Assembly (NCBI RefSeq): GCF_020662345.1
Contig: NZ_VMOA01000017.1
Location: forward strand, 1 to 64,000
DNA: 64,000 bases
Direction: 5' to 3'
Source: Methylobacterium sp. W2
GTDB lineage: Bacteria > Pseudomonadota > Alphaproteobacteria > Rhizobiales > Beijerinckiaceae
In this document: piece by piece, positions 1-7,875 of the stretch
Numbering within the stretch: position 1 is the stretch's first letter
Layout of the letters: each line of letters starts with the position of its first letter
Translations under genes and position numbers: made by a program
Notes under the pieces: generated by a model
Seen by the model: the letters and a program-made list of their open reading frames with translations, nothing else
The model's database searches: none
Told to the model about the DNA's origin: nothing

Positions 1-128
1 ACCGACACCGCGTCGATCATCTCCTGACGCACCGCGTCCGCCACAGCCTGAAGCTGGCTCTCGGGAAGCGCGCGCAGAGCCGACGTCTCGTCAAGCCCGT
101 CGAGGATCGAGGTTTCTATCCGTGACAC
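1..128 (-). CDS. dxs: 1-deoxy-D-xylulose-5-phosphate synthase, N-terminal fragment
   Basis: The minus-strand frame entering the window edge begins at a GTG codon and reads about 42 residues resembling the start of DXS: a short lead (SILDGLDETSALRALPES), then an LQAVADAVRQEMIDAVS helix that in the family leads into the conserved TGGHLGAGLG stretch, which lies outside the window. DXS condenses pyruvate and glyceraldehyde 3-phosphate in the first step of the MEP isoprenoid pathway, using thiamine diphosphate in the cytoplasm. The gene follows xseB, a common alphaproteobacterial order. A TGAGG stretch sits 7-8 bases before the GTG. Only the N-terminus is visible, so the call rests on weak similarity plus context. 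Confidence 0.72.
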   Translation of the reverse strand, partial: MSRIETSILDGLDETSALRALPESQLQAVADAVRQEMIDAVS

Positions 129-224
129 CGAATCAACCTCACGCCCGGAGGGAAGACATGCGCGCAACCTGTTGCGGCAGATGAATAACTTTTAGAAGAC
201 CACAGATCATCACGACCTCGTGGC

Positions 225-509
225 CTAGCCGACATCGAGGGGAGCGACGCCCGCCGCGCGCCCATCGGGCCCCAGCGTGATCGTCTGGATCCGTGCCTCG
301 GCCTTGCGCAGCAGGCCTTCGCAATGCCGCTTCAAGATCTCGCCGCGCTCGTAGATCGCCACCGATTCGTCGAGGGGCACGTCCCCCTTCTCCAGGCGCC
401 GCACGATCTCTTCGAGCTGCTCGAGGGCCTTCTCGAACGGCAGGTCGAGTCCCTCGTCGGACGCCTTCGAATCGGTTGTCGCCGCCACGGCGGATCGCGC
501 TGTGGTCAT
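225..509 (-). CDS. xseB: Exodeoxyribonuclease VII small subunit
   Basis: This 94-residue acidic protein has the XseB core at about residues 23-80, including [18 protein letters not shown], the segment [16 protein letters not shown], and a helical [12 protein letters not shown] end. XseB is the small helical subunit that binds the long coiled coil of XseA in exonuclease VII, a single-strand-specific nuclease of DNA repair. Length is normal for the family, with a roughly 20-residue non-conserved N-terminus. It reads toward dxs with a 96-base gap, so the two may be co-transcribed. xseA is not in the window. Confidence 0.95.
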   Translation of the reverse strand: MTTARSAVAATTDSKASDEGLDLPFEKALEQLEEIVRRLEKGDVPLDESVAIYERGEILKRHCEGLLRKAEARIQTITLGPDGRAAGVAPLDVG

Positions 510-670
510 CCCAGGGTACCCCTCATTGTGCCGGTCTAAGCCTGTGCCTGCCTGCCCGACAAGCCCAGGGGGGCGTTGGCTGCTCCATCGGCGAGCACTT
601 CGTCAAGGGTGGCGTCGTTTCGGCCACACTCAATTCATCATAATGCCAAGCTGGACCGGGGCCTCGGCTA

Positions 671-1183
671 TCAACCCAGCGTAAGCGCGAAGGGATTCCC
701 CTCGAACGCGTCGGCGCCACGCCCGAGTTCGGCGATGGCGGCGGACATCCGTCCCCCGCGTCCCAACAGGCGGTCTGCGATCTCCACGAACAGGGCATTG
801 GGCGTCGCCGACGGCGATGCGGCGCGCAAGGCGCGGGCGATCCCGGCTTCGTCCCGCTCGGGATCGAGGGCGCAGGCGGCAATATAGGCCGCCGCCGTGG
901 AGCGGCTGATCCCGGCATAGCAATGGATCAGGAGCGGCCGGTCCCGGTCCCAGACGGCCGCGAAATCGAGGATGCGGAGCACATGATCCTCGCCCGGAAG
1001 GACATGCCCGTCGAGGGGAGCGACGATGTCGCTGACTTCGACCACGCAATGGCGCCCGTCGGCGATGCTGTCGGGGCGGGCGATAGCGGTGCCGACCTTC
1101 ATCAGCGTCATCAGGTGGCTCGCACCGGTGCGCTCGAGGGTCCGGGACAATTGCGACAGGGGGCAGACGTGAATATCCGACAT
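671..1183 (-). CDS. Tyrosine phosphatase-like protein (CX5R motif)
   Basis: The 170-residue product has the protein-tyrosine/dual-specificity phosphatase signature HCYAGISRS, with nucleophile Cys88 and phosphate-binding Arg94. A likely general-acid loop lies earlier, around the Asp residues of SDIVAP and DG (51-59). It lacks a signal peptide and is probably cytoplasmic; the substrate is unknown. The ATG shares one base with the stop of the upstream HD-domain gene (TGATG), which points to translational coupling and fixes this start against longer in-frame readings. It is the third gene of a tag-HD-phosphatase overlap operon. Confidence 0.85.
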   Translation of the reverse strand: MSDIHVCPLSQLSRTLERTGASHLMTLMKVGTAIARPDSIADGRHCVVEVSDIVAPLDGHVLPGEDHVLRILDFAAVWDRDRPLLIHCYAGISRSTAAAYIAACALDPERDEAGIARALRAASPSATPNALFVEIADRLLGRGGRMSAAIAELGRGADAFEGNPFALTLG

Positions 1184-1779
1184 CAGGAAGCGCTCGTAAG
1201 AACCTGAAAACGAGAGAGGAACCTCGATTGAGCCTCGGCGGTCGGCCAGGGCTCGATCAGCCCCAGTGTCGCCGGGGCCGCCGGGTGGAGAGGCCCGAAG
1301 ACCGCACTGGCCTCGTCCTCCGAAAAGCCGGCGAGGCACGTGGCTTCGAGATGCGCCGCCACCGCGTCGGCACGCTTGACCAGGCGAGCCTCGTCCTCGT
1401 CGGGCTCCGGCAGGCCGAAGCGCTGTCGGATCGCCGCCATCAGGCGCAGTTCCACGCTTTTGTAGGACGGCCCGATCGCGGCTTTGAAGGGCGAGATGAT
1501 GTCGCCGATCACGTATTCCGGCGCATCGTGCAGCAGGAGTTCGAGGCGCTGCATCCGGGTCCGGCCGGGGGCCAGATCCGTGCCGAGAGCCTCCACCAGG
1601 AGCGCGTGCTGGGCCACGGAGAAGACGTGCGGCCCGGCGGTCTGGCCGTTCCATCGGGCGACGCGGGCGAGACCGTGGGCGATGTCGGCGATCTCGACGT
1701 CGTGCGGCGAGGGATCGAGGAGATCGAGACGCCGGCCCGACAACATCCGCTGCCAGGCGCGGGGGGCGGCGGCGCTCAC
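1183..1779 (-). CDS. HD-domain phosphohydrolase (YfbR-like)
   Basis: The 198-residue protein carries an HD hydrolase core. His51 and His58 (GPHVFSVAQH) precede the HD doublet His84-Asp85 in LLLHDAPEYVIGDI, and a PFK segment and a later Asp in VKRADAVAAHLEA complete the pattern. This arrangement matches YfbR-type 5'-nucleotidases and related metal-dependent phosphohydrolases, so a nucleotide housekeeping role is likely but the substrate is inferred. The GTG start is chosen because it overlaps the tag stop codon by four bases (GTGA). Its own stop overlaps the phosphatase start. The operon context with a DNA-repair glycosylase is suggestive only. Confidence 0.85.
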   Translation of the reverse strand: MSAAAPRAWQRMLSGRRLDLLDPSPHDVEIADIAHGLARVARWNGQTAGPHVFSVAQHALLVEALGTDLAPGRTRMQRLELLLHDAPEYVIGDIISPFKAAIGPSYKSVELRLMAAIRQRFGLPEPDEDEARLVKRADAVAAHLEATCLAGFSEDEASAVFGPLHPAAPATLGLIEPWPTAEAQSRFLSRFQVLTSAS

Positions 1780-2396
1780 CGGCCCGTGCCCATGGCGGCG
1801 CAGGGGGCATGCCGATGACACCCGGCGAGGTGGTCGTTCACCATGCCCACCGCCTGCATGAAGGCATGGACGATGGTGGGGCCGCAGAAGCTGAACCCTT
1901 CCGTCTTGAGGGCGCGCGAGATGGCCCGCGAGACCTCCGTCTCGGTGGCGATGCCGGCCCGGTCCGTCGCCCGGCCCTGGATCGGCCGGCCCTCGACGAA
2001 GTCCCACAGGAAGCGCGAGAAGCCAGGGCCGCGCTCCTCGATGGCGAGGAAGGCGCGGGCGCCCGCGATGGTCCCGACGATCTTGGCGCGGTTCCGGATG
2101 ATGCCGGTATCCTGCATCAGCCGCTCGACATCGGCCTGCGTGAACCGTGCGATGGCCTCCGGGTCGAACCCGGCGAACGCCCGGCGGAAGCCCTCGCGCC
2201 GCCGCAGGATGGTGATCCAGGACAGGCCAGCTTGGAACCCATCGAGGATCAGTTTTTCGTACAAGGCCCGGCCGTCACGCTCGGGCACGCCCCATTCGGT
2301 GTCGTGATAGGCGACGTAGACCGGGTCGAGCCCGGCCCACCAGCAGCGCGGGCAGCCGTCGGGATGATGGATCAGGCCTGTGGAATCGTCGGACAT
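1776..2396 (-). CDS. tag: DNA-3-methyladenine glycosylase I
   Basis: This 206-residue protein is a clear Tag homologue. It has the N-terminal CPRCWW and YHDTEWG segments, the helix-hairpin-helix-like region LSWITILRRREGFRRAF, IIRNRAKI, and the C-terminal FSFCGPTIVHAFMQAVGMVNDH block followed by His/Cys residues. In the family an N-terminal Cys and His and a C-terminal His and Cys bind a structural zinc, and all appear present here. The enzyme excises 3-methyladenine from alkylated DNA by base flipping. It is first in a tightly overlapping operon with the HD hydrolase and tyrosine phosphatase genes. Confidence 0.96.
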   Translation of the reverse strand: MSDDSTGLIHHPDGCPRCWWAGLDPVYVAYHDTEWGVPERDGRALYEKLILDGFQAGLSWITILRRREGFRRAFAGFDPEAIARFTQADVERLMQDTGIIRNRAKIVGTIAGARAFLAIEERGPGFSRFLWDFVEGRPIQGRATDRAGIATETEVSRAISRALKTEGFSFCGPTIVHAFMQAVGMVNDHLAGCHRHAPCAAMGTGR

Positions 2397-2489
2397 GGGA
2401 TCGAGAATAATCGGAACGGATCAAGAACACCAGATGGGCCGAGAACGCCGGGAGGCCGGGTCGTCGCCAGGAGCGATCAGGCGCGCATC

Positions 2490-2658
2490 CCCTCTCCCCG
2501 CACGCGGGGAGAGGGCCGCGACGACACCGTCGTCGGCGCGGCAAGGCGGCAGCCGACGGTGAGGGGGCTCGTGCGAAGGCGTCTCGTCCGAAACCGCCCC
2601 CTCACCGTCGCTCCGGCTTCGCCTCCACTCACCGAAGGCACGAGGAGGTGCCTTCGGT
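2490..2658. repeat. Composite palindromic intergenic repeat
   Basis: The 319-base gap between tag and ygfZ has no convincing gene but holds three perfect hairpins: 2490-2515 (11-bp arms, CCCTCTCCCCG), 2555-2568 with 2596-2609 (14-bp arms, GACGGTGAGGGGGC) and 2631-2658 (11-bp arms, ACCGAAGGCAC). The CCCTCTCCCC and GTGAGGGGG character is typical of dispersed palindromic repeats of rhizobial-type genomes and is echoed at 59467-59598. It may act as a transcript-end structure for ygfZ, which reads into it. Confidence 0.75.
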
Positions 2659-2715
2659 CCTCTCCCCGCGAGCGGGCAGAGGCGGGCGCTCCCCGAGCGT
2701 CCGGGTCACCCCCGA

Positions 2716-3567
2716 TCACCCGGCCGGCGCCACCTCCGGGAAGGCGAAGGTGGCGAAGGAAGGCTTCTCGACGCCGAGGATCGTCGCTCCGGTCCGGACC
2801 GGCTCGCCGGCGGCGACCGCATCGGCGAGGCGGTCGAGGCGGAGCATGGCGAGACCGCGCGCGCCCGACACGCTGCCGACCGTGCCGAGCCCGCGCGGTC
2901 CGGCGGTCACCTCCGCGCCGGAGATCACGGCCTCGCCGTCGCGGGCGATCACCGGGACGATGCGGGTGCGCGCAGTGCCGCGATGCTGCATGCGCGACAC
3001 CACTTCCTGACCGACGTAGCAGCCCTTCCTGAAATCGACGCCGGCGAGCTGGTCCATCAGCGCCTCGTGCGGGAAGGCATCGCCATAGGCGAAGTCGCGT
3101 CCGCCCTCGGGGATGCCGAGGGCGATGCGGTGGGCGTGGTAATCCGCCTCCGTGGCATCGGCCGAGAACGCCCCCTCGGCGAAGACGAGGCGCTCGCCCA
3201 ACGCCGGGAGGCGCCCGTCGCGCAGGCGTTCGGTCTCGGCGGCGGCCTCCGCCCCGTCCCAGGCGGCGGCGAGCCCCAGGGTCGGGTCGACGGCGATCGT
3301 CACCTTGGCGCGCAGGCGGTAGAGCGTGAGGCGCTTGGCCAGAGCCGGGGCCTGCTCGGCCGGGCAATCCAGGCGGTAGCCCTCGCCGGAGCGCCAGATC
3401 AGGAAATCGAACAGGATCTTGCCCTGCGGGGTCAGCAGGGCACCGAGCCGCGCCTCCCCCGGTTCGAGGGTCTCGATATTGCAGGTCACCACGCCCTGGA
3501 GAAAACTCGCGGCCTCCTCGCCCGCGATGACGATGACGGCGCGGTCCGGCAACAGGGCGATCGGCAT
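2716..3567 (-). CDS. ygfZ: YgfZ/GcvT-like folate-binding protein
   Basis: The 283-residue protein carries the YgfZ signature KGCYVGQEV (Cys183) and the GcvT-like folate-binding fold, starting at a typical ITGEEA-like region (IAGEEAASFLQG). YgfZ uses tetrahydrofolate and supports repair or maturation of certain iron-sulfur enzymes. The ATG at 3567 is chosen over a longer in-frame reading because GAGGAG lies directly upstream and the conserved alignment begins here. It stands alone between the repeat region and a divergent dihydroorotase-like gene. Confidence 0.93.
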   Translation of the reverse strand: MPIALLPDRAVIVIAGEEAASFLQGVVTCNIETLEPGEARLGALLTPQGKILFDFLIWRSGEGYRLDCPAEQAPALAKRLTLYRLRAKVTIAVDPTLGLAAAWDGAEAAAETERLRDGRLPALGERLVFAEGAFSADATEADYHAHRIALGIPEGGRDFAYGDAFPHEALMDQLAGVDFRKGCYVGQEVVSRMQHRGTARTRIVPVIARDGEAVISGAEVTAGPRGLGTVGSVSGARGLAMLRLDRLADAVAAGEPVRTGATILGVEKPSFATFAFPEVAPAG

Positions 3568-3721
3568 GGTAACTCCTCGAAGGTCATCCTGCAAAGCCCC
3601 TCCGGCGCGCATCGTGGCGATGCGCCGGCGGGCCTGTCGGCAGGGCACGGCGTTGCACGCCGCGCGAGGCTGACATAAGCCGCCGCCACCCGCGTCTCAA
3701 CGCCGTTCAGGAGCGACCCCG

Positions 3722-5056
3722 ATGGACCAGCCCTTCGACCTCATCCTCACCGGCGGCAGGATCGTCAATCACGACGGCGAGCACAGCGCCGATCTGGGCA
3801 TCCGGAACGGGCGCATCGCCGCCATCGGCGATCTCTCCCGGGCCGAGGGCGAGCGCCAGGATTGCACCGGTCTGCACCTGCTGCCGGGGGTCATCGACAC
3901 CCAGGTCCATTTCCGCGAGCCGGGCCTCGACCACAAGGAAGACCTTGAATCCGGCTCCCGCGCGGCGGTGATGGGCGGCGTGACCGCCGTGTTCGAGATG
4001 CCCAACACCAACCCGCTGACCACCAGCGCCGAGACCCTGGCCGACAAGGTGGCGCGCGGGCACCACCGCATGCATTGCGATTTCGCCTTCTGGGTCGGCG
4101 GCACCCACGAGAACGCCCATGAGGTCGCCACCCTCGAGCGCCTGCCGGGAGCGGCGGGGATCAAGGTGTTCGTCGGCTCCTCCACCGGCGCGCTCCTGGT
4201 CGAGGACGATGCCGGCGTCACCGAGATCCTGAAGCGCACCCGGCGCCGGGCCGCCTTCCATGCCGAGGACGAGCCCATGCTGCGCGAGCGCAAGGGCCTG
4301 CGGGTTCCGGGCGATCCGTCCTCGCACCCGGTCTGGCGCTCGCCCGAGGCCGCGCTGAAGGCGACGCAACGCCTCGTGCGGATCGCGCAGGAGACGGGTG
4401 CCCGCATCCACATCCTGCATATCTCCACGGCGGAGGAGATGGTGTATCTCGCCGATCACAAGGACGTGGCCAGCGTCGAGGTGACGCCGCACCACCTCAC
4501 CCTCGACGGGACCGAGGCCTATGCCCGCCTCGGCACCCTGGTGCAGATGAACCCGCCGGTGCGCGACGCCGCCCATCGCGACGGGATCTGGCACGGACTG
4601 ACGCAGGGCGTCGCCGACATCCTCGGCTCAGACCACGCGCCGCACCTGCTGGAGGAGAAGGCCAAGCCCTATCCGGATTCCCCCTCCGGCATGACCGGCG
4701 TGCAGACGCTGGTGCCGATCATGCTCGATCATGTGGCCAACGGACGGCTGTCGCTGGCCCGCTTCGTCGACATGACCAGCGCCGGGCCCAAGCGCCTGTT
4801 CGGCATCAGCCGCAAGGGCCGGCTCTCGGTGGGCTACGACGCCGACGTGACCGTGGTGGACCTGACGCGCCGCGAGACCATCCGCAACGCATGGATCGCG
4901 TCGAAATGCGGCTGGACCCCCTATGACGGCGTCACCGTCACCGGCTGGCCGGTGGGCACCATCGTGCGCGGCAACCGCGTGATGTGGCAGGGCGACCTCG
5001 TCGGCCCGTCCTGCGGTGAGGCGGTGGTGTTCGACGAGGCGCTGCCCCCGGGTTGA
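3722..5056 (+). CDS. pyrC: Dihydroorotase-like amidohydrolase
   Basis: The 444-residue protein is a cyclic amidohydrolase of the class I dihydroorotase type, with VHFREPGLDHKED, GGVTAVFEMPNTNP, IKVFVGSSTG, VTPHHLTLD and the late ILGSDHAPH motif whose Asp is catalytic. Dihydroorotase interconverts N-carbamoyl-aspartate and dihydroorotate in pyrimidine synthesis. One oddity is that the usual HxH metal pair reads Gln61-Val-His63 (DTQVHFREP), so one expected zinc ligand is missing. No pyrB is adjacent. It could be a true PyrC of a divergent subgroup or another cyclic-imide hydrolase. The start gives a conventional FDLILTGGRIV N-terminus. Confidence 0.85.
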   Translation: MDQPFDLILTGGRIVNHDGEHSADLGIRNGRIAAIGDLSRAEGERQDCTGLHLLPGVIDTQVHFREPGLDHKEDLESGSRAAVMGGVTAVFEMPNTNPLTTSAETLADKVARGHHRMHCDFAFWVGGTHENAHEVATLERLPGAAGIKVFVGSSTGALLVEDDAGVTEILKRTRRRAAFHAEDEPMLRERKGLRVPGDPSSHPVWRSPEAALKATQRLVRIAQETGARIHILHISTAEEMVYLADHKDVASVEVTPHHLTLDGTEAYARLGTLVQMNPPVRDAAHRDGIWHGLTQGVADILGSDHAPHLLEEKAKPYPDSPSGMTGVQTLVPIMLDHVANGRLSLARFVDMTSAGPKRLFGISRKGRLSVGYDADVTVVDLTRRETIRNAWIASKCGWTPYDGVTVTGWPVGTIVRGNRVMWQGDLVGPSCGEAVVFDEALPPG

Positions 5057-5093
5057 GGCTCCGCCCGCCGGGGCGATCACGGCCCCGAAACGC

Positions 5094-5127
5094 ATCGAGC
5101 CGCCCGGTCCTGTCCGGGCGGCTCGAT
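5094..5127 (+). terminator. Strong hairpin after the dihydroorotase-like gene
   Basis: A perfect 14-bp stem (ATCGAGCCGCCCGG and its complement) closes a six-base TCCTGT loop 37 bases past the stop. No T-tract follows, so it may be a terminator, a transcript-stabilising structure, or bidirectional for the convergent small gene. Confidence 0.6.
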
Positions 5128-5176
5128 CGATCATACGCTCATCGTCGACGGGTCGGGTGCGGCGCGGTCCTACGCC

Positions 5177-5431
5177 TCAATGCTGGGGGGCGGTGGTGAA
5201 GGCGCCCCCGCGGATGCGGTCGGGAAAGCCCTCGGCGTAGCGCGCGGTGGCGTCCTCGCCATAGGTCATCACCAGTTCCTGGAAGGCGGCGAACAGGGCG
5301 GCCTGGGCCATGCAATCGCCGTCGAGCCCGTCGAGACAGCCTTCCGCGAACGCTTCCGACACGTAGCCGAGGGCGGCACGCTTGTCGTCGAGATCGGCCT
5401 CGAAGGGGGCGGGGGCGGTGTCGATCTGCAT
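5177..5431 (-). CDS. Small conserved-looking acidic protein, function unknown
   Basis: Eighty-four residues from the ATG at 5431 (an in-frame ATG at 5482 would add 17). The sequence is mostly helical: KRAALGYVSEAFAEG, then CLDGLDGDCMAQAALFAAFQELV, and YGEDATARYAEGFPDRI. Two cysteines (CLDGLDGDC) lie in the middle. No signal peptide, membrane span or known domain is recognised. Codon use matches the neighbours, and the frame has coding-like composition, so it is probably a real gene. It is convergent with the dihydroorotase-like gene. Confidence 0.6.
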   Translation of the reverse strand: MQIDTAPAPFEADLDDKRAALGYVSEAFAEGCLDGLDGDCMAQAALFAAFQELVMTYGEDATARYAEGFPDRIRGGAFTTAPQH

Positions 5432-5598
5432 GGCGATAACATCGGTTGCGCCGAAGAATGGCTCGGCGGATGACCGAAACATATGCCGAGGCCCGCGCCT
5501 CGGGAAGCCAAGAATTGCGAAGCGGTTAACGCCGACGGTCGAATACGACGAATTTCCTTCAGCCTTGTGCCCTGTCTCCCGAAAGACACATCGCCGCC

Positions 5599-6069
5599 TC
5601 AGCCCCCGAAACGGCTGGCCAGGGCATGGGACAGCCGCTCTCCCTCCGCGACATAGCGGGACGCGGCCTCCGTCGCCGACGGCGTGCAGGCCCGGTAGGT
5701 GAGGGAGTATCCGCGATAGCCGCGGTTATACGCCCCGGCGAGACGGTCCCGCCGCCCCGGCGTCACCCCCTCGGCCTCCATCAACGCCTTCATCCGGGTC
5801 GGCCATTCGGCGGCGTCCGGCGCCGCGCACAGGCTGCGCAGGAAGGAGAGGGAGCCGATGATCTCGGACAGCCGCATCAGGTCCCGGTCATAGGGAGCGG
5901 GCGGTGGCTCGGCGGGGGCAGGGGGCTCCTTGTCCTTCTCCGGGGCCTTCTGCGCCGGCCGCGCCGGGTTGGCGCGCTGCTGAGCCGACGCGAGATCGGG
6001 CATGCCCATCGCAAGGGCGGCGAGCAGCAGCACGGGCGACAGGCGATATCTCACCCTCGACACAGCCAC
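5599..6069 (-). CDS. Exported TIGR02301-family protein
   Basis: The 156-residue product has an N-terminal signal peptide (RYRLSPVLLLAALAMGMPDLASA, residues 6-28), a Pro/Ala/Lys-rich linker, then a domain with LSEIIGSLSFLRSLC, EWPTRMKALMEAEG, and YNRGYRGYSLTYRACT. That pattern fits the TIGR02301 family of alphaproteobacteria, whose function is unknown. The GTG at 6069 is preferred because GGAGGA lies six bases upstream and it gives a clean signal peptide. An ATG at 6150, overlapping the Nudix stop, would add 27 poor residues. Two cysteines in the mature domain suggest a periplasmic disulfide. Confidence 0.8.
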   Translation of the reverse strand: MAVSRVRYRLSPVLLLAALAMGMPDLASAQQRANPARPAQKAPEKDKEPPAPAEPPPAPYDRDLMRLSEIIGSLSFLRSLCAAPDAAEWPTRMKALMEAEGVTPGRRDRLAGAYNRGYRGYSLTYRACTPSATEAASRYVAEGERLSHALASRFGG

Positions 6070-6146
6070 GCTCCGTCCTCCACCGCCGCGAACCTCATCC
6101 GTCAGGTTTACACCGTTCCCCGGCCGGGGCGAGGCGCGCGTGGGTC

Positions 6147-6632
6147 TCATCGGGATCCCGTATCGCCACTCAGGCCCGCGACCTGCGCGAAGGCCTCCTC
6201 CACCGTGGCCTGCAATCCCGGCGTGGTGGCGAGATCGGCGAGGTCCTCCGGACGCGCCCAGCGCACGTCCAGGGCCTCGGGGCCGGGGGCCGGCTCGCCG
6301 GAGGTCCAGAGGGCGGCGTGGGGATGGACGACGTAATGATGGCGCACGCGGCCATCCTCGGCGCGCAGGATGATCTCCGTCGGGGTCAGGGAGCGGACGA
6401 CCACGGCGGAAACCCCGACCTCCTCGCCGAGCTCGCGCAGGGCCGCCTGCGCCAGGGTCTCGCCGGCCTCCACCAGCCCGCCGGGGAGCGTCCAGACCCC
6501 GCGCAGGGGCTCGTTGGCCCTGGCGGCCAGCAGCACCCGCCCGTCGCGGATGACGGCGATGGACGCGCCGAGGAAGGGGCGCGCCGGGAAGAGCCGGACG
6601 TCGGAGCCGTCCTCGCTCGCTGCTTCGCTCAT
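6147..6632 (-). CDS. Nudix hydrolase
   Basis: The 161-residue protein has a complete Nudix box at residues 52-74 (GLVEAGETLAQAALREL then GEEVGV), preceded by the usual VWTLPGG turn. Nudix enzymes cleave nucleoside diphosphates linked to another moiety; the closest subgroup is ADP-ribose/NADH pyrophosphatase-like, but the substrate cannot be fixed from sequence. The ATG at 6632 is chosen because the longer frame adds only low-complexity residues. It lies just downstream of the repeat-containing exported protein gene with a 19-base gap, and is likely in one transcript with it. Confidence 0.9.
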   Translation of the reverse strand: MSEAASEDGSDVRLFPARPFLGASIAVIRDGRVLLAARANEPLRGVWTLPGGLVEAGETLAQAALRELGEEVGVSAVVVRSLTPTEIILRAEDGRVRHHYVVHPHAALWTSGEPAPGPEALDVRWARPEDLADLATTPGLQATVEEAFAQVAGLSGDTGSR

Positions 6633-6651
6633 GGAAATCGACGTTTCTCGG

Positions 6652-7875
6652 TTACGGAGAGATGAGCGCCACCCGCCCGTCGGCGAGGCCGACGAGAAGG
6701 CGCGTGCGAGGGCCGTGGCCGATGGCGGCGACGCCGAAGGCGGCAAGGCCGGGCAAGGGGATGCGCGTCACCTCGCGGATGCCGTCCTTCAGGGACAGGA
6801 TGGCCAGTGCGCTCCGGTCCGCCACCGGCACGGCGAGTTCCGACACGCCGTCCCCGTCGGCATCGAGGACGGCCGACAGGTCGGCCCCGCCCTCGCCCGG
6901 GGACAGGGTGGTGTAGCCGGTGGCCTCGCCGACCAGTCGCAGGGTTCCCGTCTCGTAGGCCCAGAGCTGGAGGATGCCGGCCCCGTCAGGCGCCGCGACC
7001 GCGACGATCCGGGGCTGTCCGGCTTTCGAGACATCGCCGATCGCCGCGAGTGTCAGCGACTGCCCACCCGGTCCCGCCGCCTGGACCGGGCTCCGGGCGA
7101 GAATGGCCCATGCCTTGTCCGGCTCCGCCGAGGATTTCGTGGGCTCCGCCGAGGGCTTGCCTAACTCTGCCGAGGGCTTGTCCAACTCTGCCGAGGGCTT
7201 GCCTAACAACTCTGCCGAGGGCTTGCCGACCACGACCAGGGCCGATCCGCCCTCCTGCGCCGTCACCGCGACGATGACCGGCCGGCCGTCGATGAGGATC
7301 GCGATGGGGCGGCGCAGGGCGAAGGCGGCGCCGGGACCGGCGGAGACGGCGGTGGTCACGATGGGGACGGGCTTCGGATCGGCGCTCATCCCCACCGGCT
7401 GGCGTTCGCGGAGGGTGAGCGTCCCGGCGCGCTCGAACTCGCTGGCATTGGGGCGGATGGGGTCGGACAGGTGGGCGCTGAGCGGCCCGAGGGTCGCACG
7501 CCGGGTACCGGGAACGGCGCCGCGCGGAGTCTCGGAGACCGCGAGCCCGTCGATGGCCTCGACGCCGAGGAGGGTGGTGGCGACCTTGCCGTCGGCGAGG
7601 GTCAGGGCGGCGCCGCCCTCGTCGCCCCACAGGACGGCCAGGGGCTCATCCTCCACCACCTCGCCCTTCAATCCCTTGGGACGGGCGAGCGGAAGCAGGC
7701 CGGAGGTCGCCACCGCCAGGGACACCTCGCTGCCGGGACCGCGCATGGCGCGCGCCCTGAACGGCAGGTCGAGGATCGTCACGACCGGATCGGCCCGGAC
7801 GGGCTGCGCGCCGAGAAGCGAGGCGACGAGGACGGAGACCGCGAGGAGCGCCGAGAGCGCACCTCGTTCAGACAT
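6652..7875 (-). CDS. Exported beta-propeller-like protein with KPSAE repeats
   Basis: The 407-residue product starts with a signal peptide (ALSALLAVSVLVASLLGAQPVRA), followed by several segments of the FG-GAP/VCBS type. The clearest are LAAIGDVSKAGQPRIVAVAA and LSAVLDADGDGVSELAVPVA, the latter with a calcium-loop-like DADGDG. A beta-propeller fold in the periplasm is likely; the function is unknown. Between roughly residues 212 and 250 lies a run of six to seven KPSAEL/SSAEP heptad-like repeats produced by a 21-base DNA repeat. The start overlaps the SDR stop by eight bases, so the SDR, this gene and the Nudix gene form an operon. Confidence 0.75.
   Translation of the reverse strand: MSERGALSALLAVSVLVASLLGAQPVRADPVVTILDLPFRARAMRGPGSEVSLAVATSGLLPLARPKGLKGEVVEDEPLAVLWGDEGGAALTLADGKVATTLLGVEAIDGLAVSETPRGAVPGTRRATLGPLSAHLSDPIRPNASEFERAGTLTLRERQPVGMSADPKPVPIVTTAVSAGPGAAFALRRPIAILIDGRPVIVAVTAQEGGSALVVVGKPSAELLGKPSAELDKPSAELGKPSAEPTKSSAEPDKAWAILARSPVQAAGPGGQSLTLAAIGDVSKAGQPRIVAVAAPDGAGILQLWAYETGTLRLVGEATGYTTLSPGEGGADLSAVLDADGDGVSELAVPVADRSALAILSLKDGIREVTRIPLPGLAAFGVAAIGHGPRTRLLVGLADGRVALISP
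7126..7236. repeat. 21-base tandem repeat within the exported protein gene
   Basis: About five imperfect copies of a roughly 21-base unit with the core TCTGCCGAGGGCTTG or TCCGCCGAGG lie in tandem and stay in frame. One spacer is extended by three bases (AAC), so the array can change length without shifting the frame. It encodes the KPSAE peptide repeats of the surrounding gene. Confidence 0.8.

Noticed and set aside
7126..7236. Tandem repeats considered as a CRISPR array
   Set aside because: Units are contiguous without unique spacers, are in frame within a coding gene, and no cas gene is nearby.
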